From NCBI GenBank assembly GCA_018399285.1, contig JAGYOW010000024.1:1-48450 (forward strand): a stretch of DNA of 48,450 nt. Direction: 5' to 3'. The position numbers and the translations under genes are program-made. Origin of the DNA: Desulfotignum sp. Its GTDB lineage: Bacteria; Desulfobacterota; Desulfobacteria; Desulfobacterales; Desulfobacteraceae. The notes beneath the pieces were generated by a model. The model did not search any database and was not told the DNA's origin. It saw only the letters and a list, made by a program, of their open reading frames with translations. Shown here piece by piece: positions 8,025-17,360 of the stretch (positions are counted from its first letter, which is position 1; every line of letters begins with the position of its first letter).

Positions 8025-8748
8025 ATGGGATTGTTGAACTATCAATTTGACTGGAGTGTCCTCTGGCGGGCCCCCTATGGGCAAATGATGATACAGGGCA
8101 TTTTTACCACCGTCCACCTGTCTCTCATTGCCTGGGGCCAGCCCTTGTCCTGGGCATTTTGATCGGGGTGTTGCGGACCCAGCCATGGGTTCGGGCCGGA
8201 TTGCAGGTGCGGCCTATGTACAGATATTTCACCGCTTACCCCGTTTCTGGTGCATCTTTTTTCTGGTACTATACCGCGCCCTTGATTCTGCCGGAATCCG
8301 GACGGCAGTGGCTGTATGACGCGGTGCCGAACTATGCGTAATGGGCCGGGTGGCCGGGCTCGGGATGTACACGGCATCGCGGAGTGGCAGAACAGTTCCG
8401 GTCAGTTTTTCTTCCATCCCCGCAGATCAGTATCAGGCCGCCTATGCCTCGGGGCTCCGGACCTTCCAGGTGTACCGGTGGGTCATTATCCCCTATGGAT
8501 TCCGCTGATCCTGCCCACCATTACCACGGAATTTCTCACCTGTTTCAAAAAATTCCGCATTGACCATGACCATCGGTGTCATGGAGATCACCCACACGGC
8601 TTATTATATCGGGATTCTTTTACCTGGCATGGCCTGGAAACCACGACGGCTGCCAGCCTGGTGTATCTGACCATCGCCTGGACCGTGATTGCCGTCATGG
8701 GGCGGAGTGGAAAAACAGGTTCATCCCCGGCCAGATCCGAAAGGCTAA
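8025..8748 (+). pseudogene. amino-acid ABC permease (HisM/GltJ type), frameshifted
   Basis: ATG at 8025 opens GLLNYQFDWSVLWRAPYGQM and TTVHLSLIA, then the frame breaks. The rest is read by switching frames: LSWAILIG-like first TM, FFWYYTAPLILPESGRQWLY, a permease loop with YASGLRTFQVYRWVI, FLTCFK, MEITHTAYYI, HGLETTTAASLVYLTIAW, ending near VHPRPDPKG with stop at 8746-8748. Length (about 240 codons) is normal, so nothing large is missing; there are at least five one-base shifts. If real, transport is abolished even though the binding protein is intact. Confidence 0.75.
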
Positions 8749-8761
8749 GGATGATCCGGTT

Positions 8762-9412
8762 ATGGATGTGGATGTCATTGTCCGGAATGCCCCATTTATT
8801 TTCAGGGGGGCTTTACCTCACAGTACAGCTTGCCGTTTTCGCCATCGTCGGCGGGCTTGTCCTCGGCATTCTTCTGGGGGCGGCGGTTGTCAGCGGGCAG
8901 CCATGGCTGTATTATCCTGTCAGTGCCTATGTTCATTTTTTCAAGACTTTCGCTACTGCTGGTCATCTTCTGGCTGTATTTTCTGTCGGTCATCACGGGC
9001 CGCAATCTGAATGGATTTGCAGCCCGTCATCGCGTTCATTGTTTATGAAGCCGCTTATTTTCTGAAGGTGAGGCCGGTATCAATCGGTCTCCAGGGGCCA
9101 GCGGATGGCGGGACTGTCAGCGGCATGACCGGAATTCAAAGGCGGTGAGACTTATGTTATCCTGCCCCAGGCCCTGCGGACCATGGTGCCCTCCCTGGTT
9201 ACGCCCGTCGTCATTTCAGGATACCTCGCTGGCCTATGTGATCGGATTGCGCGAGTTTCTGCGCCGGAGTCAATCTGGTGGATGCCAGGAAGCCCGTTCG
9301 CTTGAACTCCTATCTATTCCTTACAGGGGTCTGGTATATTTTATCTTATGCTCTGCCAGTACGTTCACCGGCAAACGGCTAGACGGAAAACCGGAAAAGG
9401 AAGGTGCGATGA
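8762..9412 (+). pseudogene. second amino-acid ABC permease, frameshifted
   Basis: ATG at 8762 gives DVDVIVRNAPFIF; a shift in the G run at about 8807 moves to GGLYLTVQLAVFAIVGGLVL. Later blocks are LLLVIFWLYFLSVITG, QPVIAFIVYEAAYF, LSAGMTGIQ, ILPQALRTMVPSL, DTSLAYVIGLREFLRR, and GVWYILSYAL, all in different phases. The EAA-type loop and the C-terminal TMs are recognisable. The predicted end (TGA 9410-9412) overlaps the ATPase start in an ATGA. At least six shifts, full overall length. Confidence 0.72.
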
Positions 9413-10136
9413 TCGAGATCGAAAATGTATCAGCCTATAAGTATTAAAAAACAGAGTGCTTTTCAATATTGATACCCGCATCGGACATGGCAGGAAAGTG
9501 GTGATCTGCGGCCCCAGCGGTTCAGGAAAAAGTTCGCTTCTGCGATGTATCAATGGGCTGGAACGGTTCCAGGAAGGCCGGATTCTTGTGGACGGAGTTT
9601 CCGTGCTGGCAAAACAGACCGATATCCATGAACTGAGGGCCGGCATCGGCATGGTATTCCAGCATTTTGAACTGTATCCTCACCTGACGGTTCTTCAGAA
9701 TATCACACTGGCCCCGGTCAGGGTCCGCAGAAAACCCATTGCTGACGCGGAAACCCATGCCCGCAGCCTCCTGGAACGGGTCGGCATCCAGGAACATGCC
9801 GCCAGTTATCCGGGGGAGCTTTCGGGCGGGCAGCAGCAGCGGGTGGCCATTGCCCGGGCCCTGGCCATGGAACCGAAACTGATGCTGTTTGATGAACCCA
9901 CATCCGCCCTGGATCCGGAAATGATTCAGGAGGTCCTCGATGTCATGACGGATCTGGCGAAAGAAGGCATGACAATGGTGCTGGTGACCCATGAGATGGG
10001 GTTTGCCAGAGAAGTGGCCGATGAAATCATTTTCATGGACAAAGGCCGGATACTGGAACATGCGGATACAGCATCATTTTTCGACAATCCCCGGCATGAC
10101 CGGACCCGGCAGTTTTTGAGCCGGATTCTACGATAA
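9409..10136 (+). CDS. amino-acid ABC transporter ATP-binding protein (5' frameshift)
   Basis: ATG at 9409 begins [11 protein letters not shown] and hits TAA after 12 codons; one added base there joins it to [20 protein letters not shown], and an unbroken frame of 226 codons runs from a GTG at 9456 to 10136. Walker [11 protein letters not shown]-loop [12 protein letters not shown], signature LSGGQQQRV, Walker [13 protein letters not shown] and H-loop [13 protein letters not shown] are all intact. GlnQ/HisP family. It is the last gene of the 7.1-10.1 kb operon and overlaps the permease stop. Only the first beta strand is affected by the shift. Confidence 0.82.
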
Positions 10137-10211
10137 GCGCCTAAGTAAAAGATGTGTCGTTATTTTTTGGTTGCCTTTGAAACCAGGGTCCTTTTACTGG
10201 AAGGGCTTTTT

Positions 10212-10472
10212 TCATAGGTTGAGTTCACGTCCACCAAATAAATTCCGCCTGTTTGTTATATGGGTGAATACAGTTGTTTCTTCGTCAGTCAAATCGCTCA
10301 GCATGCCTGCATAATTCAATATGTTTATTTTTTCAGCGGTTTCTTTATTGGAAGCTGTAAAAAATCCGTTTTTCATGAAATGGATCATTCTGAGAATCTT
10401 ATCTATATCATCCTGATTCAGTCCTTTAATTTCCTGAAGCAGTTGTTGTTCATATTCTTTATCTTTGATCAT
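10212..10472 (-). CDS. small VapB/antitoxin-like protein, orphan
   Basis: 86 aa from the ATG at 10472, which follows AAGGGGGGGGTTC; an upstream in-frame ATG (10517) has no such site. Acidic, helical N-terminus (KEYEQQLLQEIKGLNQDDID) and a C-terminus LSDLTDEETTVFTHITN..RNLFGGREL that resembles the tail of VapB-type antitoxins (LSDLTxEE...LFGxRE). No PIN-domain toxin lies next to it. It faces the preceding operon tail to tail. Confidence 0.5.
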   Translation of the reverse strand: MIKDKEYEQQLLQEIKGLNQDDIDKILRMIHFMKNGFFTASNKETAEKINILNYAGMLSDLTDEETTVFTHITNRRNLFGGRELNL

Positions 10473-10687
10473 GAACCCCCCCTTTTTTTTCTGCAATACA
10501 TGCAATAGATGCGACATGTCAGACAGTTTCTATTTCAAAAGTCTGTATATACTTTATCACAGGTTCAGTCAATTTCAATCCCTGCCCGCTTTTTGGAAAC
10601 GCTTTCCGCAAAAGAAGTCAGACAGGCTTTAACTTTTGAACGGTATCGGATTTTTCAATAATCAAATAAACATATCATTTGAACAAT

Positions 10688-10706
10688 GAATTGGACGTCC
10701 CAATTC
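10688..10706. promoter_or_regulatory. palindromic operator-like site overlapping promoter
   Basis: Perfect 7-bp arms GAATTGG and CCAATTC around a 5-nt spacer. A TTGGAC (10691) and a TATAAG (10716) about 19 nt apart could be the -35/-10 of the sugar transporter operon, with the palindrome covering the -35 box as a repressor site would. Nothing else is recognised between 10518 and 10780. Confidence 0.45.
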
Positions 10707-10780
10707 TGGGGGGGGTATAAGATGATCTTTAACAGAGTTCGTTTTTAATAAATTGTTAATTATCTATTTCAGGAGTAGCC

Positions 10781-11779
10781 ATGAGAAATGAATTTGTTAT
10801 GTTGGTATTGTTTTGTACCGTGTTGATGATCCATCCATTTCAGGGGATGGCAGCTGAGAAGCCTTCGGCACTCGGCAAGGGAATGACTATCTGGTTCGAT
10901 ACAGGTGGTCCGGTGGGCGGACCCTATAACACCATTGTCCAGAAAGGTGCCGAACAGGCAGCGGCAGATCTGGAGGTCGATCTGCGGCTGCTTTATTCCG
11001 ACTGGAATCCGGAAAAAATGATTGCCAATTTCAAAGTTGCCCTGGCTGCCAGGCCGGACGGTATCGTCATTATGGGACATCCCGGTGACGATGCCTATGC
11101 ACCGCTGGTGGATGAAGCGTTTGAAGCGGGTATTCTGGTGACCAGCGTCGATACCGCACTGCCGAAGCTCAAGGAAAGATATGCTGCCACGGGCTTTGGT
11201 ACGATTGATACTGACCCGGAAGTACAGGGCAGGGTTCTGGCTTCTGAAGCCATAAATCGTTCCGGTGTCAAGCCGGGTGACAGGGCCTTTGTCTGGGGAG
11301 ACAAGCGCCTTGAAGAGCGGGGACGTCGTGCGAGATCCATTCTGAAGACCCTGGAAGAGGCCGGCATCGTCGTCGATTATTTCGAAATCAGCCCAGAGGT
11401 GGCCAAAGATACCGCCATGGGCACGCCGATCATCACCGGCTATCTGGCAAGTAAACCGGACTGCAAACTCATCATCATCGATCACGGGGCACTCACCTCA
11501 CAGATGGAGAATTTTCTCAAGGCTGCCGGAGTCGGGCCGGAACAGATATATGTCGCTGGTTTTTCCCTTTCCCCTGCAACGGCGACTGCGATTGAAAACG
11601 GATACGTTGATCTGGTTTCCGAGATGCAGCCCTATCTGCTCGGCTACCTTTCTGTGGTACAACTGGTACTGAGCCGGAATTACGGATTCACCGGCCTTCA
11701 TATCGATACCGGTGGGGGACTGGTGGACAAACATAATATTGGTACGGTGGCCCCGCTGGCCAAAAAAGGCATCCGGTAA
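10781..11779 (+). CDS. sugar ABC transporter periplasmic binding protein (RbsB/LsrB type)
   Basis: 332 aa; ATG after TTCAGGAGTAGCC. Signal peptide: hydrophobic FVMLVLFCTVLMIHPF, likely cleavage near GMAAEK. Peripla_BP_4 blocks: YNTIVQKGAEQAAADLEV, LAARPDGIVIMGHPGDDAYA, GILVTSVDTALPKLK, and GVGPEQIYVAGFSLSPATAT. Intact. First gene of a three-gene operon with its own ATPase and permease, so import of a pentose or related sugar or polyol is likely; the exact substrate is not readable. Confidence 0.88.
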   Translation: MRNEFVMLVLFCTVLMIHPFQGMAAEKPSALGKGMTIWFDTGGPVGGPYNTIVQKGAEQAAADLEVDLRLLYSDWNPEKMIANFKVALAARPDGIVIMGHPGDDAYAPLVDEAFEAGILVTSVDTALPKLKERYAATGFGTIDTDPEVQGRVLASEAINRSGVKPGDRAFVWGDKRLEERGRRARSILKTLEEAGIVVDYFEISPEVAKDTAMGTPIITGYLASKPDCKLIIIDHGALTSQMENFLKAAGVGPEQIYVAGFSLSPATATAIENGYVDLVSEMQPYLLGYLSVVQLVLSRNYGFTGLHIDTGGGLVDKHNIGTVAPLAKKGIR

Positions 11780-12562
11780 ATGATGATGACCGGTTCATGC
11801 GATCAGGCAAGTGTGCCGATCCTCAGCCTGCGTAACATTTGCAAACGTTTCAGCGGCACCCAGGTACTGAATGATGTCAGTTTTGATATTTTCGCGGGTG
11901 AGACCATTGGTTTGCTGGGAGATAATGGAGCGGGTAAATCGACTTTGATCAAGATCCTTGCCGGAGTCCACCGGCCGGATTCCGGCGAGATGGATGTCGA
12001 CGGACAACCGGTGGACTTTGCCACATACGCCATTGGTCGGGCCAGGAATTATGGTATCGAAACCGTTTTTCAGGAAAACAGCCTTGGAGAGCAGCAGCCG
12101 CTCTGGCGTAATATTTTTGTCGGACGTGAATTGCCGAACCGCTTTGGCCTGTTGAAAATCGGTGAACAAAAAAAAGTGACCATGCAAATTCTGCGGAAGT
12201 ATGTGGGGCTTCAGGGAAAGGCAATTAATGCAGACAGCCGTGTCAGCACACTTTCCGGTGGTGAACGTCAGGGAGTGACCATCGGTCGGGCAATGTATTT
12301 CAATGCCCGGCTGGTCATCCTTGATGAACCAACCACAGCCCTTTCCCTGGGTGAGGTCGGCAGAGTCCTGAATTTTATCCGGCAGCTCAACTGCCAGGGC
12401 AGTGCCTGCATATTCATTTCCCATAATGTCGGCCAAATTTATCAGATTGCAGACCGGTTCATTATCCTGGATCGGGGACAGGTGATGGGTGAGTATAGGA
12501 AAAATGAAATTGCAGCAGATCAATTGAGTAACCATCTGCTGCAATTGCACAACCAGGTTTAA
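11780..12562 (+). CDS. sugar ABC transporter ATP-binding protein (single domain)
   Basis: 260 aa, starting directly after the binding-protein stop. One nucleotide-binding domain: Walker A GDNGAGKST, Q-loop VFQENSLGEQQPLWRN, signature LSGGERQGVTIGRAM, Walker B LVILDEPTTALS, H-loop FISHNVGQIYQIAD. Ribose-type ATPases (RbsA) are usually tandem and about 500 aa; this single-domain form resembles FrcA. Intact and co-transcribed with the genes on both sides. Confidence 0.88.
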   Translation: MMMTGSCDQASVPILSLRNICKRFSGTQVLNDVSFDIFAGETIGLLGDNGAGKSTLIKILAGVHRPDSGEMDVDGQPVDFATYAIGRARNYGIETVFQENSLGEQQPLWRNIFVGRELPNRFGLLKIGEQKKVTMQILRKYVGLQGKAINADSRVSTLSGGERQGVTIGRAMYFNARLVILDEPTTALSLGEVGRVLNFIRQLNCQGSACIFISHNVGQIYQIADRFIILDRGQVMGEYRKNEIAADQLSNHLLQLHNQV

Positions 12563-12579
12563 ATGGTGGAAATAAAGAC

Positions 12580-13536
12580 ATGAATTCGCTGTTAAAAGAA
12601 TATCATTTGCAACTGGGTATCACTGTCCTTCTCGGATGCCTGTTGGCACTGTTCGCCCTGCTCAGTCCGCAGACATTTTTGAACGGCCGGATCTATCTTT
12701 CTTTCCTATCCACGATTCCGTTTGTCGCTATTCTTGCCCTTGGCCTGACCCTGCTGGTGGTGGCAGGTGAACTGGATCTGTCGTTTCCTTCTGTGATGGC
12801 CATGTCCGGCTTTGCTTTTGTTGAAAGCTATCTGCATACCGGAAGCCCCTGGTTTGGATTTGCCCTTGCACTGGCCACCGGCGGACTGGCTGGTCTGATC
12901 AACGGGTTGATTGTGGTGAAGGTCGGTGTTCCATCCATCATTGCCACCATCGGCACCCAGTTTTTCTGGCGCGGGATGTCGGCGTTGCTGGCTGCAGGCC
13001 TGGCCCGGAATATCGCTGTATTACGTGACAGTTCATTTCATCATTTTTTTGTCGGAAGGCTTGATGGGATTATTCCTGTACAGGCGTTCTGGTGCCTGGG
13101 TTTTGCCATTCTGTTTTCTCTGCTGCTCAACCGGCATGTAATGGGGGGGAATATTCTTTTTGTCGGTGACAATATAAGGGCGGCTCGGCTCAACGGTATC
13201 AACACAGACCGGGTAAGACTGCTGCTGTTTGTGATGATGGGGCTTGTCAGTGCCTTTGTCGCCGTGTTGATCTCTCTGGAAATGGGCAACTGGTGGCCTA
13301 CCCAGGGCGAAGGGTATCTGCTCCTGGTTTTTGCCGCCATTTTTATTGGCGGCACGTCGGTTTACGGCGGCCGGGGAACGCTTTACGGCACGCTGATCGG
13401 GGCTGTGATCATTGGCATCATCGAGGCGGGCATTATCAGTGCCGGATATTCCGGCTTCTGGACCAGAGTGATTCATGGATTTATCATCGTTGCATCCGTG
13501 TCCATCTATGCCTTGATTTTCCGGACCAGGCGTTGA
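12580..13536 (+). CDS. sugar ABC transporter permease (RbsC/BPD_transp_2 type)
   Basis: 318 aa, 17 nt after the ATPase gene. About nine hydrophobic segments with the family features LALGLTLLVVAGELDLSF, GLINGLIVVKVGVPSIIATI and the C-terminal GGTSVYGGRGTLYGTLIGA. Intact. Completes the transporter. A weak inverted repeat (GGTTC/GAACC, 13546-13561) follows, before the convergent DUF1858-like gene. Confidence 0.88.
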   Translation: MNSLLKEYHLQLGITVLLGCLLALFALLSPQTFLNGRIYLSFLSTIPFVAILALGLTLLVVAGELDLSFPSVMAMSGFAFVESYLHTGSPWFGFALALATGGLAGLINGLIVVKVGVPSIIATIGTQFFWRGMSALLAAGLARNIAVLRDSSFHHFFVGRLDGIIPVQAFWCLGFAILFSLLLNRHVMGGNILFVGDNIRAARLNGINTDRVRLLLFVMMGLVSAFVAVLISLEMGNWWPTQGEGYLLLVFAAIFIGGTSVYGGRGTLYGTLIGAVIIGIIEAGIISAGYSGFWTRVIHGFIIVASVSIYALIFRTRR

Positions 13537-13579
13537 GAGAACGGTTCCCCTGTGAGAACCAGCCTGGAAAATTGGATTA

Positions 13580-13795
13580 TTAAATTGCTTTTTCAAGGGT
13601 TGAAAGAAATTGCGGCAGATTGAAGTCGTATTTTTTTGCCACATCCCGGATCGTCATGAACAGAGAGGTACAGCAGATACATTCGCCGGCCTGCTCATCA
13701 AAGGATTTGAACACGGCAATCGTGTTCTGATGGGTGGATACGATATCCAAAATGGTCATATCCGGATGGATGTGTATGTCTGTTTTTTCGGTCAT
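13580..13795 (-). CDS. DUF1858-like small redox protein
   Basis: 71 aa; ATG after AAAGGAGATATC. The layout DMTILDIVSTHQNTIAVFKS, GECICCTSLFMTIRDVAKKY, FNLPQFLSTLEKAI matches DUF1858 (hybrid-cluster-protein-associated redox disulfide domain), with CICC as the Cys pair instead of the commoner CxGC. It lies 35 nt downstream of the double-cubane protein gene and probably shares its mRNA, suggesting a redox or cluster-handling accessory role. A truncated homologue sits at 3875-4045. Confidence 0.78.
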   Translation of the reverse strand: MTEKTDIHIHPDMTILDIVSTHQNTIAVFKSFDEQAGECICCTSLFMTIRDVAKKYDFNLPQFLSTLEKAI

Positions 13796-13830
13796 GATAT
13801 CTCCTTTGCGGCGAATATGGCGAAAAATTT

Positions 13831-14970
13831 TTATATCATCTCAATGAACGCCTGAATCCGGACCCGGAGCTGCTCCGTGTCTGATTCGGAATAATCGGTT
13901 TCAATGTGCAGGAACGGCAGGTTGAAGTCCTCCTGAACCAGGCGGGATATATGAAATGATTCGATATTATAGGTGTGGCAGGCCTGCCAGGTCAGGTCCA
14001 CCACGCCGTCAACGGAAAATGCCGGGATCATTTCCTTGAGCATTTCCATACGGCCCGGGTTGGGACTCATGACGGAACAGGGAATAGCCAGATACTGCTC
14101 GGCCAGGGCCGTGACCGGGTCGATGGTGTCATTTACCTGAAAAGCCTGTTTGTATCCGCTGCAGTTTTCAAGGGCCACGACATTGGCACCGCACTGTTCC
14201 AGGATTTTCACCACCTTGTCCGACCCGAGACCCACGGGCACACCGGTCAGCAGAATCCGGGGCGTGGTGTTTGTGTAGGGACTCTGGTTTTGTTCAATCA
14301 GTGTCAGACAGACATCTGAAATTTCATCCATCAGGGCGATCCCTTTTTCCTTGTCGGCGAAGAATCCGGTTTTGAACAGGATTTCAACCAGTTCCATGCC
14401 CGTCAACGGAGAAGGCTTGGCTCTGGTGATATCCATCAGCCGCTTTTTTGCCTTTCGTTCCCGGTTCATCAGGCGGATGGCGGCGGTGATTTTTTCCGGC
14501 GTGATCTGACGGCCGGTCCGGTTTTCAAGTACCGTGATCAGGGTTTCGATTTCCGCTTTCCAGGGTAAAAGGGAAAGGGCTTTATCCTGGTTCTGCGGCA
14601 GCTGCAACACATGGACCGGTTTGAGGTCGGACATGATCTCGAACATCTTTTTTTTCCCGTCACACGTGGTATCCGCCACAATCATGTCCGAAAACCTGAA
14701 AAAGGGGCAGGTGTCTGTGGCGGCAAATCCATAACTGCTTTTGATCAGCGGACACAGGTTTCTGGGTAACACCTCTTCGGCCGCATCAATGGGGTCCTGG
14801 CGGGTGCCGCACAACGGCAGCGGAATGGCATCCGCTGCCACGGCCAGCTCAGTGGGGCCGTACAGGCAGTAAAATCCGATGACATGGTTGCCTTTTTCTT
14901 TATGAGCTTCGATGTCCATCAGGTTTTGTTCCGTGATCTGCTGAATTTTTTTGAACAGGGCCTGCTTCAT
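13831..14970 (-). CDS. HgdB/DCCP-like (2-hydroxyacyl-CoA dehydratase D family) protein
   Basis: 379 aa. ATG at 14970 follows AAGGAAC and lies 3 nt beyond the PP2C stop; an upstream in-frame start would overlap PP2C by about 90 nt without a ribosome site. Cys-containing blocks of the HgdB/BcrB/double-cubane family: GFYCLYGPTELAVAADAIP, LPRNLCPLIKSSYGF, DTTCDGKKKMFEIM, VVALENCSGYKQAF, and VVDLTWQACHTYN. Single-gene, non-paired subunits like this match the double-cubane cluster proteins, which receive ATP-driven low-potential electrons from a BadF/HgdC activase; one is encoded (broken) at 17361-18168. Substrate unknown. Confidence 0.82.
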   Translation of the reverse strand: MKQALFKKIQQITEQNLMDIEAHKEKGNHVIGFYCLYGPTELAVAADAIPLPLCGTRQDPIDAAEEVLPRNLCPLIKSSYGFAATDTCPFFRFSDMIVADTTCDGKKKMFEIMSDLKPVHVLQLPQNQDKALSLLPWKAEIETLITVLENRTGRQITPEKITAAIRLMNRERKAKKRLMDITRAKPSPLTGMELVEILFKTGFFADKEKGIALMDEISDVCLTLIEQNQSPYTNTTPRILLTGVPVGLGSDKVVKILEQCGANVVALENCSGYKQAFQVNDTIDPVTALAEQYLAIPCSVMSPNPGRMEMLKEMIPAFSVDGVVDLTWQACHTYNIESFHISRLVQEDFNLPFLHIETDYSESDTEQLRVRIQAFIEMI

Positions 14971-14972
14971 TC

Positions 14973-15809
14973 TCAGAGTTCCTTGGGATGTCCGGCGGGT
15001 GAAAGGTCTTGAACAGCAATGGCGGCAATATCGTCGTGGGTCTTGAACCTGGGAAATCGGCGGCATTCCGGATCGGTTTTCTCAATCTGCCGGATCCGGT
15101 GTTTCAGGCCTGACAGACCCAGGTCCCGGTACAGGGTGACCAGGGGCGTGAAATTTTTCTTTTTTGCCGGTTTTTCCGATGGAATGGACAGGCCGTCCGT
15201 GAACAGCAGCACGGTGTTGACCTGATCCAGGGATTTACGGCCGTGAAGGAGGAAATCCATGGCATGGGGCTCCCCGTTCAACACCCCATAAGTCAGGTTC
15301 ATCTCAGCCCGTTTCTTTCGGATCTGTTGGGAAATCCTTGCGTCCGTGCCGGATGGATCGGTTTTTTTCCGGGCCGGCCACAGGCACAGGGTGTCGTAAT
15401 CATGATCTTCCCGGTCCACCAGCACTTCGTGGGTGTTGTCGTGATAAATCAGAATGATCTGGGCATCGCCGGTCTGGACCCATTCCAGGGTATTGTCCCG
15501 GATCCGGACCACTGCCGCGCTGGTACTCCACAGGTTTTCTTTCCGGGTAAGATCCACGCCATGGCGGACCATATGTTGGTGAATGGATTGGTTTGCCGTG
15601 TGTGCCAGTGCCTTTAAGGGAAAATGGTTGGTGGCAAAAACGGACCGGGCCGCGGAGGACGCGATAAATCCCCCGGTTTTTTCTTTTTCAAACACGGTTT
15701 TGTTCAGGCTGGTGGCCCCGTCAAACACCCCGAATAGATTGCCCTGAGCCACTAGGGTGTCTTCATTCAGACGGGCCGATCCTTTTTCAAGGATGGTTTC
15801 AATTTTCAT
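14973..15809 (-). CDS. PP2C-family protein phosphatase
   Basis: About 278 aa from the ATG at 15809; an in-frame ATG at 15845 would add 12 residues, and neither has a strong ribosome site. PP2C motifs: KGSARLNEDTLVAQG, NLFGVFDGATSLNK (metal-binding DGA in place of DGHGG), LEWVQTGDAQIILIY, NTVLLFTDGLS and a late HDDIAAIAV with metal-ligand Asp. No membrane segment. It is coupled (2-nt gap) to the double-cubane protein gene, an unexpected partnership that may regulate it through Ser/Thr dephosphorylation; no kinase is adjacent. Confidence 0.8.
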   Translation of the reverse strand: MKIETILEKGSARLNEDTLVAQGNLFGVFDGATSLNKTVFEKEKTGGFIASSAARSVFATNHFPLKALAHTANQSIHQHMVRHGVDLTRKENLWSTSAAVVRIRDNTLEWVQTGDAQIILIYHDNTHEVLVDREDHDYDTLCLWPARKKTDPSGTDARISQQIRKKRAEMNLTYGVLNGEPHAMDFLLHGRKSLDQVNTVLLFTDGLSIPSEKPAKKKNFTPLVTLYRDLGLSGLKHRIRQIEKTDPECRRFPRFKTHDDIAAIAVQDLSPAGHPKEL

Positions 15810-16077
15810 GGAACGTCTACTATTCAATGGTTTCTGAATTTTCATGAGTTTTAAAATAGCCAGTGGGGGTATGTTTGTCTAATTCGTAATTTGGATGAAA
15901 TATCGGGTTTCCTATTGAAAGGATCAATACCCGACCAAAAAATGGAAAACAGGAGCGCATGTATCGAAAAAATCGATGATCAGGTTCAAATTGATTCAGA
16001 TAATCAATTTTACAGATAGAATTCGTAAATGTATAAATACTGGTTCAAACCCAATTAAAAAAATAAAAGGAGATACC

Positions 16078-17352
16078 ATGACGACCGATTATACATCCAT
16101 GTGGCAGGAACTGGGGCTTGACCTGGCCGGCCATGATGCCCTGCTCAATGTCCTGGGAACGGCTTACACCGATATTTATCTGTCCCAGAAGAACCGGCCC
16201 GAAGGCATGGGATATTTTGATTTTGTGATGAGCGAGGTTCATGGGCTGCGCATTAAAGAACTGATGGACGAAAAAGCTGCCGGCAGGAAAATCATCGGCT
16301 CCTATTGCGTGTTTGTGCCTGAAGAGATTGTGTTGGCAGCCAATGCCACCCTGGTGGGGCTGTGCTCAGGAGCGGATTTTGCCATGGAAAAAGTGGAGCA
16401 GCTTTTGCCCAGAAACACCTGTGCGCTGATCAAATCCTCGTTCGGGTTTAAAATCGGCAGGGTGTGCCCCTATCTGGAAAGTGCAGACATGATCGTGGGG
16501 GAAAACACCTGTGACGGCAAGAAAAAAGCCTATGAGACTTTGGGGCATCTGGTGGACAACCTGTATGTCATGGACCTGCCCCAGACCAAGACCGACCAGA
16601 CCAGAGACCTGCTCAAGGCGGAATACATGAAATTCAAGGCGGCCGTGGAAGAATTGACCGGTGTCACTGTCACGGCGGAGTCCCTGAAAGCCGCCATTGA
16701 TGTGGTCAATGCCAAGCGGGCCGCCATTCACCGGCTGTCTGCATTGAGAAAGGCGGATCCCGCCCCCATCTCCGGCCTGGATGCCCTGCTGGCCAACCAG
16801 GTGTTCTTTTATGACAACCCGGCCCGGTTCACCGAATCGGTCAACAAAATCTGTGATGAACTGGAAACCCGTATCCAGGAAAAAACCGGTGCATTTGCCG
16901 CCAATGCGGCGCGCCCCGGATCCTGGTGTCGGGATGTCCCCGGGCCGTTCCCAACTGGAAACTGCATGATTGTTGAAACGGCCGGAGCCGTGATCGTGGG
17001 CGAGGAATCCTGTGTGGGGAACGGGGCACCGGAACCTGACCGCCGATACGGGCACCGTGGATGAGATGATGGATGCCATCGTGGACCGGTATTTTCAGTG
17101 GACTGCGCCATATTCACCCCCAATCCCCAGCGCCTGGACCACATTCAGGAGATGGTCACGGCATACAATGCCCGGGGCGTGATCCATTACGGCCTGCAGT
17201 TCTGTCAGCCCTATCTCATGGAATCCATTCCCGTGGAAAAAGCCCTGGAAGAAAAAAACATTCCCTGCCTGCGGGTGGAAACCGATTACGGCATGGAAGA
17301 TGCGGGCCAGCTCAAGACCGGGTGGAAGCCTTTATCGAGCAGCTCCGGGTAG
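16078..17352 (+). pseudogene. second HgdB/DCCP-like protein, 3' half frameshifted
   Basis: ATG after AAAAGGAGATACC. About 290 codons are intact: GSYCVFVPEEIVLAANATLV, LLPRNTCALIKSSFGF, GRVCPYLESADMIV, ENTCDGKKKAYETLGHL. Near 16915 the frame breaks; MIVETAGAVIVGEESCVG, FTPNPQRLDHIQEMVTAY, YGLQFCQPYLMESIPVEK, CLRVETDYGMEDAGQLKT and FIEQLR follow in other phases to a TAG at 17350. Corrected length (about 425 aa) is normal. It precedes the activase gene, the usual arrangement. 16 kb upstream region 15846-16077 holds only a small inverted repeat (TTGATT/AATCAA). Confidence 0.8.
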
Positions 17353-17360
17353 GCATCACC

